Under the pieces are notes generated by a model. The model saw nothing but the letters and a program-made list of their open reading frames with translations, did not search any database and had not been told where the DNA came from. A program made the position numbers and the translations under genes. A stretch of DNA of 64,000 nt, taken from the NCBI GenBank assembly GCA_002928735.1, contig PERL01000003.1:248001-312000 (forward strand). The letters run 5' to 3'. Within the stretch, counting starts at the first letter, position 1; every line of letters begins with the position of its first letter. Below, piece by piece: positions 30,534-39,372 of the stretch. The stretch comes from Hyphomicrobium sp. (GTDB lineage: Bacteria; Pseudomonadota; Alphaproteobacteria; Rhizobiales; Hyphomicrobiaceae).

Positions 30534-30605
30534 TCGTTTTGATTATTTATTCTACCGTATTGCCCCTTTAAAATATGGGGGATTCGGACTTTTGAGGTTC
30601 CGCCG

Positions 30606-31328
30606 TTACGGCAGTTTTCCACCGAGCGCGAGAATGCCTCCAAACACCATCACGGCAGAGATGGCCAAGAGCGCCAATGCTCGGCGTACGGGATGTGCGA
30701 TCGTTATCCCGCCTATTCCATCCTCATAATCGGCGGCGGGTTTCTGGCCGGTGATCATCGCGGGGATGAGGGGTTCTTTTTTCACCACGCCGTAGAGAAT
30801 GTTTGCGGCGATGTGGATGGCGATGACGATCAAGAGCACGGGTTCGAAAAGAAAGCGGTGCCAGCTCGTGAAAACTTTCGCCCAGGCTTCGCCAGCGTAT
30901 CTGTAGAGGGGGCCCGTGGCGTTGTCGTTATGTTCGAGGGCGAACAGGCCGAGCGTGCCGATGGTCGCGACGAGGGCAATCAAGATCACGACCACAAGGC
31001 CGCCCGCCGGGTTGTGGCCGAGGAAGCGGCGCGGTGTACCGGCGGCAAGATCGCGGGCGTATTGAAGTGCCGCCTCAGGTCCACGCACGAAGGATGTGAA
31101 GCGCACGTTCGACGGACCAGCAAAGCCCCAGAGGATGCGCCAGACAATCAGCGTGAGTAGCGCCAAGCCGTTCCAACGATGCCAGACGAGGCGCGGGTCA
31201 TCAAGTTCCTCGGAAAATTCGAAGGTCAGCCATGCGCAGGCGATGAGGAGGACGAGGGTCCAGTGAAAGACCCTCGTCGGCAGGTCCCATGCCGGGACCA
31301 TTGGACCTTTGGTGGCCGGATCAAACAT
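30606..31328 (-). CDS. Cytochrome b561-family membrane protein
   Basis: The 240-residue protein has four central membrane segments plus a C-terminal one (RRALALLAISAVMVFGGIL). Likely haem-ligand histidines are H22 (VFHWTLVLL), H50 (LVWHRWNGL), H157 (TSWHRFLFE) and H172 (VIAIHIAAN), the four-helix pattern of di-haem cytochrome b561 proteins. These shuttle electrons between quinol and a periplasmic acceptor. It lies 25 bp after a cytochrome c' gene on the same strand, a common pairing in which the c-type protein is the partner. Confidence 0.85.
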   Translation of the reverse strand: MFDPATKGPMVPAWDLPTRVFHWTLVLLIACAWLTFEFSEELDDPRLVWHRWNGLALLTLIVWRILWGFAGPSNVRFTSFVRGPEAALQYARDLAAGTPRRFLGHNPAGGLVVVILIALVATIGTLGLFALEHNDNATGPLYRYAGEAWAKVFTSWHRFLFEPVLLIVIAIHIAANILYGVVKKEPLIPAMITGQKPAADYEDGIGGITIAHPVRRALALLAISAVMVFGGILALGGKLP

Positions 31329-31353
31329 TGCGGCTCGGCGCTTTGGGCGGGCC

Positions 31354-31794
31354 TTAGTCCTTCGGCTTGCGGTACTTCTTGTGGCAGCTGCCGCAGTTGC
31401 CCATCACCTTGGGCCATTCTGCGCCGAACGTGTCCTCGTCGGTGATGGAGGCGTCGGCGGCCTTGGCGGCTTCGGCGAGTTTGACGAAGCGCTCTTCGAA
31501 GTCGGCCTTGTTCTCCCAGATGGCGGGCAGGGCTTCGGTCTTTTCGCCTTCCTTGCTGTCGTCGGGGAAGAGCTTGCCCTGGAGAGCGGCCTTTTCCTGG
31601 AAGACCTTGATGGCGTTCTTGACGGCTGCGAGGTCGAAGTCGGCTTCGCCCTTCATCATTGCGCCGGTCGGTTTGGCGGCGTCGCCCATGGCTTTAAAGT
31701 TAGCTTTGCGCTCTTTGATGACGTCGGCGTTCTGGGCGACGGCGAGCGAGGGGAGGGCTAGGAGCGAGACTGCGAGGAGGGCGGCGCGAAGCAT
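31354..31794 (-). CDS. Cytochrome c' (class II c-type cytochrome)
   Basis: The 146-residue protein has a Sec signal peptide (LRAALLAVSLLALPSLAVAQ). It is an all-helical four-helix bundle with the haem-attachment motif CGSCH near the C-terminus (MGNCGSCHKKYRKPKD), the class II arrangement. Members bind NO or carry electrons in the periplasm. First gene of a two-gene unit with the cytochrome b561-like gene. Confidence 0.9.
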   Translation of the reverse strand: MLRAALLAVSLLALPSLAVAQNADVIKERKANFKAMGDAAKPTGAMMKGEADFDLAAVKNAIKVFQEKAALQGKLFPDDSKEGEKTEALPAIWENKADFEERFVKLAEAAKAADASITDEDTFGAEWPKVMGNCGSCHKKYRKPKD

Positions 31795-32018
31795 GGGCGG
31801 TGTTCTCCTGGACCTTGAGATGAGGCCGAGATTGATCCTGTTTCGGTCGTGTCAGGCAAGGTGAGGCCTGGCGTTGCGGACGCGATGAACGTGCATCCAC
31901 TTGGGAAGAACGGACCGCAGCCGTGACCGGATCTTTAACAGATCAATTTAGGAGGAATGCGGGCGACGTTAAACGGGCGGGCGGCGGCCGCAGTACCCGT
32001 AGTTTTGCTTAGCCGCGA

Positions 32019-32246
32019 TCAGGCGGGGGCGCGGGTGTTGAGCCACGTGCTGAAAGCCGGGGTGGCGGGAAGCCACGCGCGAACTTTCGCTAGATACGCG
32101 GATGCGGTTTCGGAAGCCGTGGTTTCGACGGTCACAGCGACCGTTTCAGGCTCCGTTTCCGAGGCATCCTGCGGGGGGATCATCGAATAACCGGCGGCCC
32201 GCGCCGCCATCATCAGTTGGTCGTCCGTTGTGACAAGTCCTGGCAT
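32019..32246 (-). CDS. Possible small hypothetical protein
   Basis: A 75-residue reading frame starts at ATG 32246 with AGGACG 5 nt upstream. It encodes an Asp/Glu- and Thr-rich middle followed by an amphipathic end (SAYLAKVRAWLPATPAFSTWLNTRAPA). The overlapping plus-strand frame (31957-32190) also begins after a Shine-Dalgarno-like AGGAGGA but has poorer-looking protein content. Neither has a recognised family; this one is reported with low confidence. Confidence 0.3.
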   Translation of the reverse strand: MPGLVTTDDQLMMAARAAGYSMIPPQDASETEPETVAVTVETTASETASAYLAKVRAWLPATPAFSTWLNTRAPA

Positions 32247-32774
32247 GACACGTCCTGGCCCGCTACGCGATACACGTCCACTAGACACCGTCTGTCCCGC
32301 TTGAACGCACGAGGGCGGGACTTGGTTCGCTTCCGATCCACGACGTGCCAATCGAGGGAGAAACGACTTCGACATCAAGGCTCACAAGCGAAGTGTTGAT
32401 GCGATGGCACCGCACGTCAAGATTAAACACCGCCATTTGTTTCCAATTGATTGCAAATGGTCAAAGTGGTCTCGCAATGCAATATTTTAACCGGCAAAAA
32501 CCGGGGTTTTGTCTTGCGACGCAATGCAAATTCACCGCGTCTTAGGGGATTACGCTGCGGCGCATTACGGATGACGCGTTGCCGGGGCAGCGATCCTTGA
32601 GTGAGGCTGCGCACATTTGTGTGACAGGCTCTTGTCAGCGGACCGCTGCGGCGCGACGATGGTTTCCGTCGCGCTCCTTCACCGAGGCGCGGGGGCGCGC
32701 GACAGCCCCCTCAGCCGCGCCTTGAATGCCGCCATCGGTCCAGCTGGATCAATCGAGCGGCGAAGGAGGACACC
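32247..32774. other. 528-bp intergenic region with repeats, no gene seen
   Basis: The left part is ordinary; 32395-32530 is markedly AT-rich and holds a direct repeat CGCAATGCAA (32473-32482 and 32520-32529) flanking an AACCGG-CAAAAA-CCGGGGTT hairpin. The composition and the repeat suggest the regulatory region of the downstream EF-G-like gene. No coding sequence with convincing signals was found. Confidence 0.5.
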
Positions 32775-34841
32775 ATGGGGACATCCGACGGCCCATCCGG
32801 GGGCCACGCATCGGGCCGCAGCAGCCGCTGCATTGCACTGGTAGGCCCGTTTCTCTCCGGCAAAACGACGCTGCTCGAAGCCATCCTCGCCCGTACGGGC
32901 GGTCTCACACGGCAAGGCACGGTGGGAGAAAAGAACACGGTGGGCGACGCCTCGGCCGAGGCGCGTGCGCATGGCATGAGCGTCTCGCTCAATGTGGCGG
33001 ATGTTACCTTTCTGGGGGACGGGTTTACGTTTATCGACTGCCCGGGTTCGGTGGAATTCCAGCATGAGGGCGCGCTGGCGCTGGCTGGTGTCGATGCCGC
33101 CATTGTGGTCACGGAGCCCGATCCCAAGCGGGTGCCGGCTTTACAGGTCATTTTGAAATCGCTCGAGGACCGGGGGATTCCGCATTTCCTGTTCTTGAAT
33201 AAAATCGACAGCTTCGCGACGCCCGTGCGCGACATTATTCCGATGTTGCAGCCGGCGTCGGCCAAGCCGCTCGTGCTGCGCCAGATCCCGATATGGGAGA
33301 ACGGTATCGCGACGGGGTTTGTCGACTTGGCTTCGGAACGGGCCTACGTTTATCGCGAGCATGCGCCGAGTGAGATCGTGGCGTTGCCCGAGAGCGTGGC
33401 TGCGCGCGAGAAGGATGCGCGGTTCCATATGCTGGAGCAGCTCGCCGACTACGACGACGCGTTGATGGAGCAGCTGCTCTCGGATTTGCAGCCGCCCAAC
33501 GATCGTGTCTTCAATGATCTGGCGATGGAGTTGCGGCAGGGACTGATTTGTCCGGTGCTGATCGGCAGCGCCGAGAACGGCAACGGCATCTTCCGGCTGT
33601 TGAAGGCGCTGCGCCACGAGGCGCCGTTTGTCGAGGACACGGCGAAGCGGCTCGGCGTCGCGACGGCGCGCAGCGCGGCCTATGTGATGAAGAGCTATCA
33701 TACGGGGCATGGCGGGAAGCTTTCGCTGGTGCGTGTCCTCACCGGCGATCTGCCGGACGGAGCGACCGTGACGGCGGCGGGCGGATCGAGCGAGCGCGTT
33801 GCCGGCGTGTTCACGCTGCGCGGCGAGGAGCCGGTGAAGCGCGGGGCTGCGCGGGCTGGCGATACGGTGGCACTCGGACGTCTCGATGGGGTCAAGGCCG
33901 GTGAGACGGTCAGTACCGACAAGGCGCCCGCGGCGCGGGTCGATGCGCCGGCAGCACCCGAACCGGTGTTGACAGCGGCGATCGGTTTGAAGGACCGCAA
34001 GGACGAGGTGAAGCTCTCGTCAGCGCTGGCAAAGCTCATCGATGAGGATCCGTCGCTGACGGTCGAGCACACGCAGGACACGCATCAGACGCTGCTGAAA
34101 GGGCAGGGCGAGATGCACCTGCGGGTGGCGTTCGAACGGCTGCAGCGCAAACATGGGATTGCGGTGGAGCGGCTGAAAGCGCAGGTGCCGTACAAGGAAA
34201 CGATCCGTAAATCGGTTGACGTGCGCGGGCGGCATAAAAAGCAGTCGGGCGGTCACGGGCAGTTTGGCGATGTGGTGATCCGGATCGCGCCGCTGCCGCG
34301 CGGGTCCGGCTTCCGGTTCGACGAGACGATCACCGGCGGCGTGGTGCCCCGGCAGTTCATTCCCTCGGTGGAGATCGGGGTGGAGGATTACCTGAAGTCC
34401 GGCCCGCTCGGGTTTCCGGTGGTCGACGTGGCGGTGACGCTGTTGGATGGCTCCTATCACACAGTCGACAGTTCCGACATGGCGTTCCGGCAAGCGGGAC
34501 GGCTCGCCATGAGCGAAGGCATGCCGCAATGTCAGCCGGTTTTGCTGGAGCCGGTCAACTGGGTGGAGATCGCAGTGCCGTCGGAGGCCACGGCGCGCGT
34601 CAATGCGATCATCTCATCGCGGCGCGGACAGATTCTCGGCTTTGATGCGCGAGAGGGTTGGACCGGCTGGGATGTGGTGGCGGCGCACTTGCCGGCGTCG
34701 GAGATGGATGACCTGATCGTCGAGTTGCGGTCGGCGACGTCGGGCGTCGGCACATACCGGACGCGGTTCGATCATCTTGCGGAATTGTCCGGCCGGTTGG
34801 CCGAACTCGTGCAAGCGTCGCATCAACACGCGGCAGAATAA
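32775..34841 (+). CDS. EF-G-like translational GTPase lacking the catalytic His
   Basis: The 688-residue protein has all EF-G domains: a P-loop GPFLSGKT (24-31), switch II DCPGS (88-92), NKID (142-145), the domain II barrel, domain III (LIDEDPSLTVEHTQDTHQTLLKGQGEMHLRVAFERL), domain IV and a C-terminal RNA-binding fold. In elongation factor G switch II is DTPGH, and the His is needed for GTP hydrolysis on the ribosome; here it is Ser (S92). This fits the EF-G-like/FusA2-type paralogues, which are thought not to drive normal translocation. AGGAGG lies 6 nt before the ATG. It is monocistronic, and a canonical fusA must lie elsewhere. Confidence 0.88.
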   Translation: MGTSDGPSGGHASGRSSRCIALVGPFLSGKTTLLEAILARTGGLTRQGTVGEKNTVGDASAEARAHGMSVSLNVADVTFLGDGFTFIDCPGSVEFQHEGALALAGVDAAIVVTEPDPKRVPALQVILKSLEDRGIPHFLFLNKIDSFATPVRDIIPMLQPASAKPLVLRQIPIWENGIATGFVDLASERAYVYREHAPSEIVALPESVAAREKDARFHMLEQLADYDDALMEQLLSDLQPPNDRVFNDLAMELRQGLICPVLIGSAENGNGIFRLLKALRHEAPFVEDTAKRLGVATARSAAYVMKSYHTGHGGKLSLVRVLTGDLPDGATVTAAGGSSERVAGVFTLRGEEPVKRGAARAGDTVALGRLDGVKAGETVSTDKAPAARVDAPAAPEPVLTAAIGLKDRKDEVKLSSALAKLIDEDPSLTVEHTQDTHQTLLKGQGEMHLRVAFERLQRKHGIAVERLKAQVPYKETIRKSVDVRGRHKKQSGGHGQFGDVVIRIAPLPRGSGFRFDETITGGVVPRQFIPSVEIGVEDYLKSGPLGFPVVDVAVTLLDGSYHTVDSSDMAFRQAGRLAMSEGMPQCQPVLLEPVNWVEIAVPSEATARVNAIISSRRGQILGFDAREGWTGWDVVAAHLPASEMDDLIVELRSATSGVGTYRTRFDHLAELSGRLAELVQASHQHAAE

Positions 34842-34884
34842 ACTGTGGTCGCCGGGGCTGGAGACAGTCCCGGCTGCCGCCGCG

Positions 34885-36036
34885 TCAGTCGTACATAAAG
34901 AATGGATCGTCGCCGGAGCTCTTCTTGGGCGACGGCTTCGATTTTTTCTGGGCCTGCGCGCGGGGCTTGGCGGCCTTAGGCTTTGCTTTGGCCGGGGCGG
35001 TCGCGGCCGTTGTGCTGGCGGGCTTTTCCTGGAGTGTCGCGGGGCCCACGGTGACGGGTAACTCCGGCTCTTCGGCGGTTGGCTGCAGGGCGGCGTCGCG
35101 GGTCTGCGTGCCGAGCGAGCCGGTGGTTGCGGGCGGCTCAGCAGTAGGGAGCGGTGGCGCTGCCGCCGTGGCGGTGGGTGCGGGATCGGCGGGTTTTGCG
35201 GTCGCGGGCGCTTCCTGTGGCGGAGAGGCGGCAACCGTCGAAGTGGGTGCGGCTGGAGCAGGCGTAGCGGCCAGCTTGCGCTCCAACTCGCGGCGTGCGG
35301 TTTCGGCGGCGAGGCGTTGCGCCTTTTCGCGAGAGAGTTCTTCGCGGATGGCGGCGGCGGCGCGCGCGGCCTCCTGACGGGCGTGGGCTTCGCGCGCGAG
35401 CGTTTCCTTCAAGGCGGCGGCTTCGCGGTTTTCAGTGGGCGCTGCCGGTGCGGGTGCTGTCGGGGCTGCGGCAAAGCGGGGCACGGGCTTGGCAGGTTCG
35501 AGCGATGAAATCCCAGCGATCGACGCGATGGCGAGGGCGGCCACTGCGCCGCCGAGGACGGATTGGCCGCGCGTGGGCCGGCCGGAGTAAGCGGGTTCGG
35601 CTGCTGCTGGCAGCGGCGTTGCGGCGGTGTCTGGCCACGGCGAATAGGCGCCGAAATTCCAGACGTGGCCTTCCGGATCACGGGCCGCATAGGCGCGGTC
35701 GCCGGTTTCGTCGCTGCCGAATTCGAGGACGATGTCGGCACCCGCGTCGCGGGCTTTTTTGAAGTGGCCTTCGACGTCTGCGACGGCAACATAGACGCTC
35801 TGGCTGCCCATGCCGCCCAATTCGTCGGGCTGCTTCAACAGGCTGTCGAGCACCGATTCACCGACGGGGCCGAGCATGACGATGCCGCGGCCATAGGACA
35901 GTTCGGCATAGGCCACCGTGCCGTCAGGGTCCGTGATGATGGAGCGCTTTTCGAAGCCGAACGCTCCCGCCAGCCAATCGACGGCGGCGGCGACGTCGCG
36001 GTATCGGATCAACGGTACGAGCCCGTTCGATGTCAT
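34885..36036 (-). CDS. VOC domain protein with membrane segment, coiled coil and basic tail
   Basis: In this 383-residue protein, residues 1-125 are a VOC fold (VPLIRYRDVAAAVDWLAGAFGFEKRS ... DPEGHVWNFGAYSPWPD), similar to uncharacterised glyoxalase-like proteins. Then come a short linker, a hydrophobic stretch (VLGGAVAALAIASIAGI), a charged coiled coil (AAALKETLAREAHARQEAARAAAAIREELSREKAQ), a Pro/Ala-rich region, and a tail of Lys/Ala-Pro repeats ending in DDPFFMYD. The VOC module would be cytoplasmic and the rest beyond the membrane, or the hydrophobic part may be a soluble helix; topology is not clear. AAGGG precedes the ATG at 36036. Function unknown. Confidence 0.75.
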   Translation of the reverse strand: MTSNGLVPLIRYRDVAAAVDWLAGAFGFEKRSIITDPDGTVAYAELSYGRGIVMLGPVGESVLDSLLKQPDELGGMGSQSVYVAVADVEGHFKKARDAGADIVLEFGSDETGDRAYAARDPEGHVWNFGAYSPWPDTAATPLPAAAEPAYSGRPTRGQSVLGGAVAALAIASIAGISSLEPAKPVPRFAAAPTAPAPAAPTENREAAALKETLAREAHARQEAARAAAAIREELSREKAQRLAAETARRELERKLAATPAPAAPTSTVAASPPQEAPATAKPADPAPTATAAAPPLPTAEPPATTGSLGTQTRDAALQPTAEEPELPVTVGPATLQEKPASTTAATAPAKAKPKAAKPRAQAQKKSKPSPKKSSGDDPFFMYD

Positions 36037-36056
36037 CAAGCACCCTTGCCTGCAAA

Positions 36057-36113
36057 ATTGGGCCGGCACAGCTGGCCCAATCAAAGATTGCCCGATCAAG
36101 GCCCGCATGGGCC
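36057..36113. promoter_or_regulatory. Two inverted repeats upstream of the VOC protein gene
   Basis: ATTGGGCC-N9-GGCCCAAT (36057-36081, perfect 8-bp arms) and GGCCC-GCAT-GGGCC (36100-36113) lie 20-80 bp upstream of the start codon at 36036. Related GGCCC half-sites make them candidate operators; no regulator gene is adjacent. Confidence 0.35.
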
Positions 36114-36319
36114 AGACCGAGGCAGGGCAATCGCAGTCCGCAGGCGCACTTGAAACAGTTGTGCGCCACGCTGCTCACAAACAACGGCCGAATCGTGGTT
36201 GCCCCGCGCGGATGATTGTGACGGATCGGCGATGAAATTGCCAGAGGATGACCATCCTGTGGATGACCAACCGGGCCTTATTTTACAGGCGATTGCGGGG
36301 GCAACTGGGCTGAGGACAG

Positions 36320-36958
36320 TCAGTGGGAGGTGCGCTCGGGCCACAGCTGCTGCAGGCGCGCGTCGCGGCCGCATCCGTTGCGATAGAAGGCGTAGGAGAT
36401 CGGGTTCGTCTTGTAATAGTTCTGATGATAATTCTCGGCCGGTGTGAACGTGGCCGCGGGAAGAATTGGCACCGGGATCGGCGCGGTCAACTTTTTGGTT
36501 TCGGCGAGCGCTGCTTTGCTCGCTTCGGCGGCGGCGCGCTGGGCTTCGTCGTGAACGAAAATGGCCGGGCGGTAGCTCTCGCCGCGATCGCAGAACTGGC
36601 CTTCGCCGTCGGTGTAGTCGACGTTGTGCCAGAAATGCTCGAGGACTGCTTCGTAGCTTAATTTCTTGGGGTCGAAGCGGACGCGGATCGCCTCATAATG
36701 GCCGGTGCGGTTGGTGCCGACTTCGCCATAGGTCGGGTTCGGCGTGCGGCCGCCGGTGTAGCCGGAAATGACCTCGGTGACGCCGGGGAGGGCTTCGAAA
36801 TCCTTCTCTCCGCACCAGAAGCAGCCGGAAGCGAAGGTCGCTTCAGCGAGCCCGGCGGGCAGGGGTGCTAGGGCTTCCTGCGTCAGATCCTTCGCCGCCA
36901 GGGGGCTGGCGGCGAAGACGGCGGCGAGGACCAGTGCGGCGATGGCGCGGATGTTCAT
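36320..36958 (-). CDS. msrA: Exported peptide-methionine (S)-sulfoxide reductase MsrA
   Basis: The 212-residue protein has a Sec signal peptide (RAIAALVLAAVFAASPLAA). The active-site motif GCFWCGEKDFE with the catalytic Cys C46 is present, then YTGGRTPNPTYGEVGTNRTGHYEA and FWHNVDYTDGEGQFCDRGESYRP, all MsrA marks. It reduces the S form of methionine sulfoxide. Export suggests repair of periplasmic proteins. It lies 30 bp after msrB, same strand, AGGGA upstream. Confidence 0.95.
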   Translation of the reverse strand: MNIRAIAALVLAAVFAASPLAAKDLTQEALAPLPAGLAEATFASGCFWCGEKDFEALPGVTEVISGYTGGRTPNPTYGEVGTNRTGHYEAIRVRFDPKKLSYEAVLEHFWHNVDYTDGEGQFCDRGESYRPAIFVHDEAQRAAAEASKAALAETKKLTAPIPVPILPAATFTPAENYHQNYYKTNPISYAFYRNGCGRDARLQQLWPERTSH

Positions 36959-36988
36959 AGCGTTCCCTTGCTCAGATGTGCGCGTGCT

Positions 36989-37480
36989 TCAGGCGCCGGC
37001 TTTGGGCACGAACTTCATCGCGACGCCGTTCATGCAGTAGCGCTTGCCGGTGGGGGCAGGGCCGTCATCGAAGACGTGGCCTAGGTGGCCGCCGCAGGTG
37101 GCGCAGTGGATTTCCGTGCGCGGGTAGATGAGCTTCCAGTCGGTCGATGAGCCCGTGGCGCCCTCGATGGGCTGGAAGAAGCTCGGCCAGCCGGTGCCGC
37201 TGTCGAACTTGGTGTCGGAGGTGAAGAGGGCTGTGTCGCAGCCGGCGCAATGGTAGGTGCCGGGCGAATAGGTCTTGTCGAGGGGGCTCGTGCCGGCACG
37301 TTCGGTGCCATGCTTGCGCAGGACATAGAACTGATCCTCGGTCAGGATCTTCTTCCACTCGGCTTCGGTCTTGGTCACGGGGAACTCCTTATCGGCCGCG
37401 GTGGCCGGATGGGGGCGGTTGGCGAGGCCGGCTGCGGCAAGGCCAAGGCCGGCGAAGGTAAATTTGCGGCGGTCGATCAT
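36989..37480 (-). CDS. msrB: Exported peptide-methionine (R)-sulfoxide reductase MsrB (Tat signal)
   Basis: The 163-residue protein starts at ATG 37480 with a twin-arginine signal (DRRKFTFAGLGLAAAGLA). The mature part has EWKKILTEDQFYVLRKHGTERAGTSP, the zinc cysteines CAGC and CATC, GTGWPSFFQP, and the catalytic Cys in RYCMNGVAMKF. MsrB reduces the R form of methionine sulfoxide, complementing the MsrA encoded next. The zinc may explain Tat export of a folded protein while MsrA uses Sec; that is inference. An upstream in-frame start at 37606 would add 42 residues and is not supported. Confidence 0.93.
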   Translation of the reverse strand: MIDRRKFTFAGLGLAAAGLANRPHPATAADKEFPVTKTEAEWKKILTEDQFYVLRKHGTERAGTSPLDKTYSPGTYHCAGCDTALFTSDTKFDSGTGWPSFFQPIEGATGSSTDWKLIYPRTEIHCATCGGHLGHVFDDGPAPTGKRYCMNGVAMKFVPKAGA

Positions 37481-37602
37481 GTGTCCGTCCTTTGGTCCGT
37501 CGTCCAGCCCGGGACTGCCGGGCGGCCGATTGAATGTGCGATGCCTCTTATACGTCAGGAGCGGCCACCGGTTTCGCTTCAACGCCGGGCATGACGGGGA
37601 GT

Positions 37603-38328
37603 TCATTCAATCGCAGGGAGCACCCGGTCGACGGCGATGGCCTCAGGGGACAGGCTGCAGGTAAGGGCGTAGGCTTCGACGCCGCTGGCGCGGGCGGCGG
37701 CGAGGGCTGCGGCATACTTGGGATCGATGTCGGCGGCGGGTCGGAAGCGGGCGCAGTCGGCCCGCTGGATCAGGTAGATCATCACGGCCCGGTGGCCGGC
37801 TCGAACCATGTCCGTCAGTTCGGCCAGATGCTTGACGCCGCGTTCGGTCTTGCTGTCGGGGAATTCGGCGAGGCCGGGTTCGCGCAGGAGATGGACATTC
37901 TTGATCTCGACGTAAGCGAGGCCCTTGGCGGGGTCTGCCAGTAGGAGATCGATCCGGCTGGATTGGCCGTACTTCACCTCGCGGCGCAGGGTGGCGTAAC
38001 CGGCGAGCGGCGGGATCTGGCCGGCGGCCACCGCCTCCGACACGATGGCATTGGGGTGGCCCGTGTTGATGCCGACGAATGACCGGGCTTTGCCTTTGCC
38101 GAGTTCGACCAGTTCCCAGGTGTGGGCGTACTTGCGGGTTGGGCTGTTGCTTTCGGAGACCCAGATGGCGAGGCCGGGGTCGCACAGGCCCAGCATCGAG
38201 CCGGTGTTGGGGCAGGTGGCGGTGATCTCACGGCCATCGTCGAGGACGACGTCGGCGAGGAAGCGCTTGTAGCGCTTGACGAGACGGCCGCGGAGGAGGG
38301 GGGATTTGAAATTCATGGCGTCAGACAT
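37603..38328 (-). CDS. sfsA: SfsA family nuclease
   Basis: The 241-residue protein has the SfsA layout: an N-terminal OB-like part (LLRGRLVKRYKRFLADVVLDDGREITATCPNTGSM) and a nuclease-like C-terminal part with RIDLLLA, AYVEIKNVHL and FPDSKTERGVKHLAEL. These are the conserved acidic/lysine residues of a restriction endonuclease-like fold. SfsA was first linked to maltose gene expression in E. coli and later to DNA/RNA cleavage; its role here is not clear. It begins near the CinA-like gene start, divergent from it. Confidence 0.9.
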   Translation of the reverse strand: MSDAMNFKSPLLRGRLVKRYKRFLADVVLDDGREITATCPNTGSMLGLCDPGLAIWVSESNSPTRKYAHTWELVELGKGKARSFVGINTGHPNAIVSEAVAAGQIPPLAGYATLRREVKYGQSSRIDLLLADPAKGLAYVEIKNVHLLREPGLAEFPDSKTERGVKHLAELTDMVRAGHRAVMIYLIQRADCARFRPAADIDPKYAAALAAARASGVEAYALTCSLSPEAIAVDRVLPAIE

Positions 38329-38385
38329 AGGTCGGCGGGGGTGCGGCCTGCAAGCCGGTACTCAGCCCCGTCTTTGGGGTGCTAG

Positions 38386-39189
38386 ATGGCGCAGTCTTGT
38401 CCGTTGTGCAGCAGGAAAGATCGTCCGCCCGTGACCCTCGACGCGAAAGTAACCGCCGGCCTCCTCGTGATCGGAGACGAAATTCTCTCCGGGCGGACGA
38501 AGGATAAGAACATCGGCACGATCGCCGATCATCTGACGTCGATCGGCATTGCACTCAGCGAAGTGCGTGTGGTCGCGGATGTGGAAGAGGCGATCGTGGA
38601 GGCACTCAACGCGCTGCGGCACCGGTACACTTATGTTTTCACGACCGGGGGCATCGGGCCAACGCATGACGATATCACGGCGGATGCGGTGGCGAAGGCG
38701 TTCGGCGTCACGATCGATGTGGACCCGCGGGCGGTGGCGATCATGAAGCCAGCGTATGAAAAGCGCGGCATTGAACTCAATGCGGCGCGGCTCAGGATGG
38801 CGCGGATACCGGCAGGCGCGGACCTCGTTGTCAACGACGTCTCGGTGGCACCGGGGTTCCGCATCGGGAATGTGATCGTGATGGCGGGCGTGCCGTCGAT
38901 CATGGAGTCGATGCTGATCTCGGCGACGGCCACGTTAGAGACGGGCGCGAAGGTGCTGTCGGCTTCGATCGTGGTGGCGCATGCGGAGGGTGAAATCGCG
39001 GAGCTTTTTGCGGCCCATCAGGCGGCGTGGCCGCAGGTGGCGATGGGGAGCTATCCGGCGTTTAAGGACGGACAGTATTCGACTGATCTTGTTCTCAGGG
39101 CGACGGACGCCGGGGCCCTGTCGTCCGCGAGCCACACTCTGGCGGAGAAGCTCGCGGCGAGTGGGTTCTCATTTGTGAAGAAAATATAG
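38386..39189 (+). CDS. CinA N-terminal / MoCF-biosynthesis domain protein
   Basis: The 267-residue protein is a competence/damage-inducible CinA-type molybdopterin-binding domain: AGLLVIGDEILSGRTKDKN, FTTGGIGPTHDDITADAVAKAF, then RMARIPAGADLVVNDVSVAPGF and VIVMAGVPSIMESML. It lacks the C-terminal pyrazine-deamidase half of full-length CinA, so it is a single-domain form of unknown role, possibly nucleotide-related. ATG 38386 is used; an in-frame GTG at 38431 fits the conserved start better and is possible. Confidence 0.85.
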   Translation: MAQSCPLCSRKDRPPVTLDAKVTAGLLVIGDEILSGRTKDKNIGTIADHLTSIGIALSEVRVVADVEEAIVEALNALRHRYTYVFTTGGIGPTHDDITADAVAKAFGVTIDVDPRAVAIMKPAYEKRGIELNAARLRMARIPAGADLVVNDVSVAPGFRIGNVIVMAGVPSIMESMLISATATLETGAKVLSASIVVAHAEGEIAELFAAHQAAWPQVAMGSYPAFKDGQYSTDLVLRATDAGALSSASHTLAEKLAASGFSFVKKI

Positions 39190-39372
39190 GGACTTAGCTC
39201 GCGCCCTCGGTTTTATTAAACACTGTTCGACAACTGGGCGCTGCGACGACTTGGGAACTCGCGGCGAGGGGGTGTGTTTGCTCTTGTGCGCCGCAGCGAC
39301 GGTGGATGAGGGACGAGCGGAGCGGGGCGCTCAGACACGGCCGTCGTTTGGTTCAACGGGTGGAGTGCCCCG

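Noticed and set aside
31957-32190. 77-codon plus-strand frame after AGGAGGA
   Set aside because: The SD-like sequence is only 1 nt from the ATG and the product has no gene-like character; the overlapping minus frame is slightly better and is listed with low confidence.
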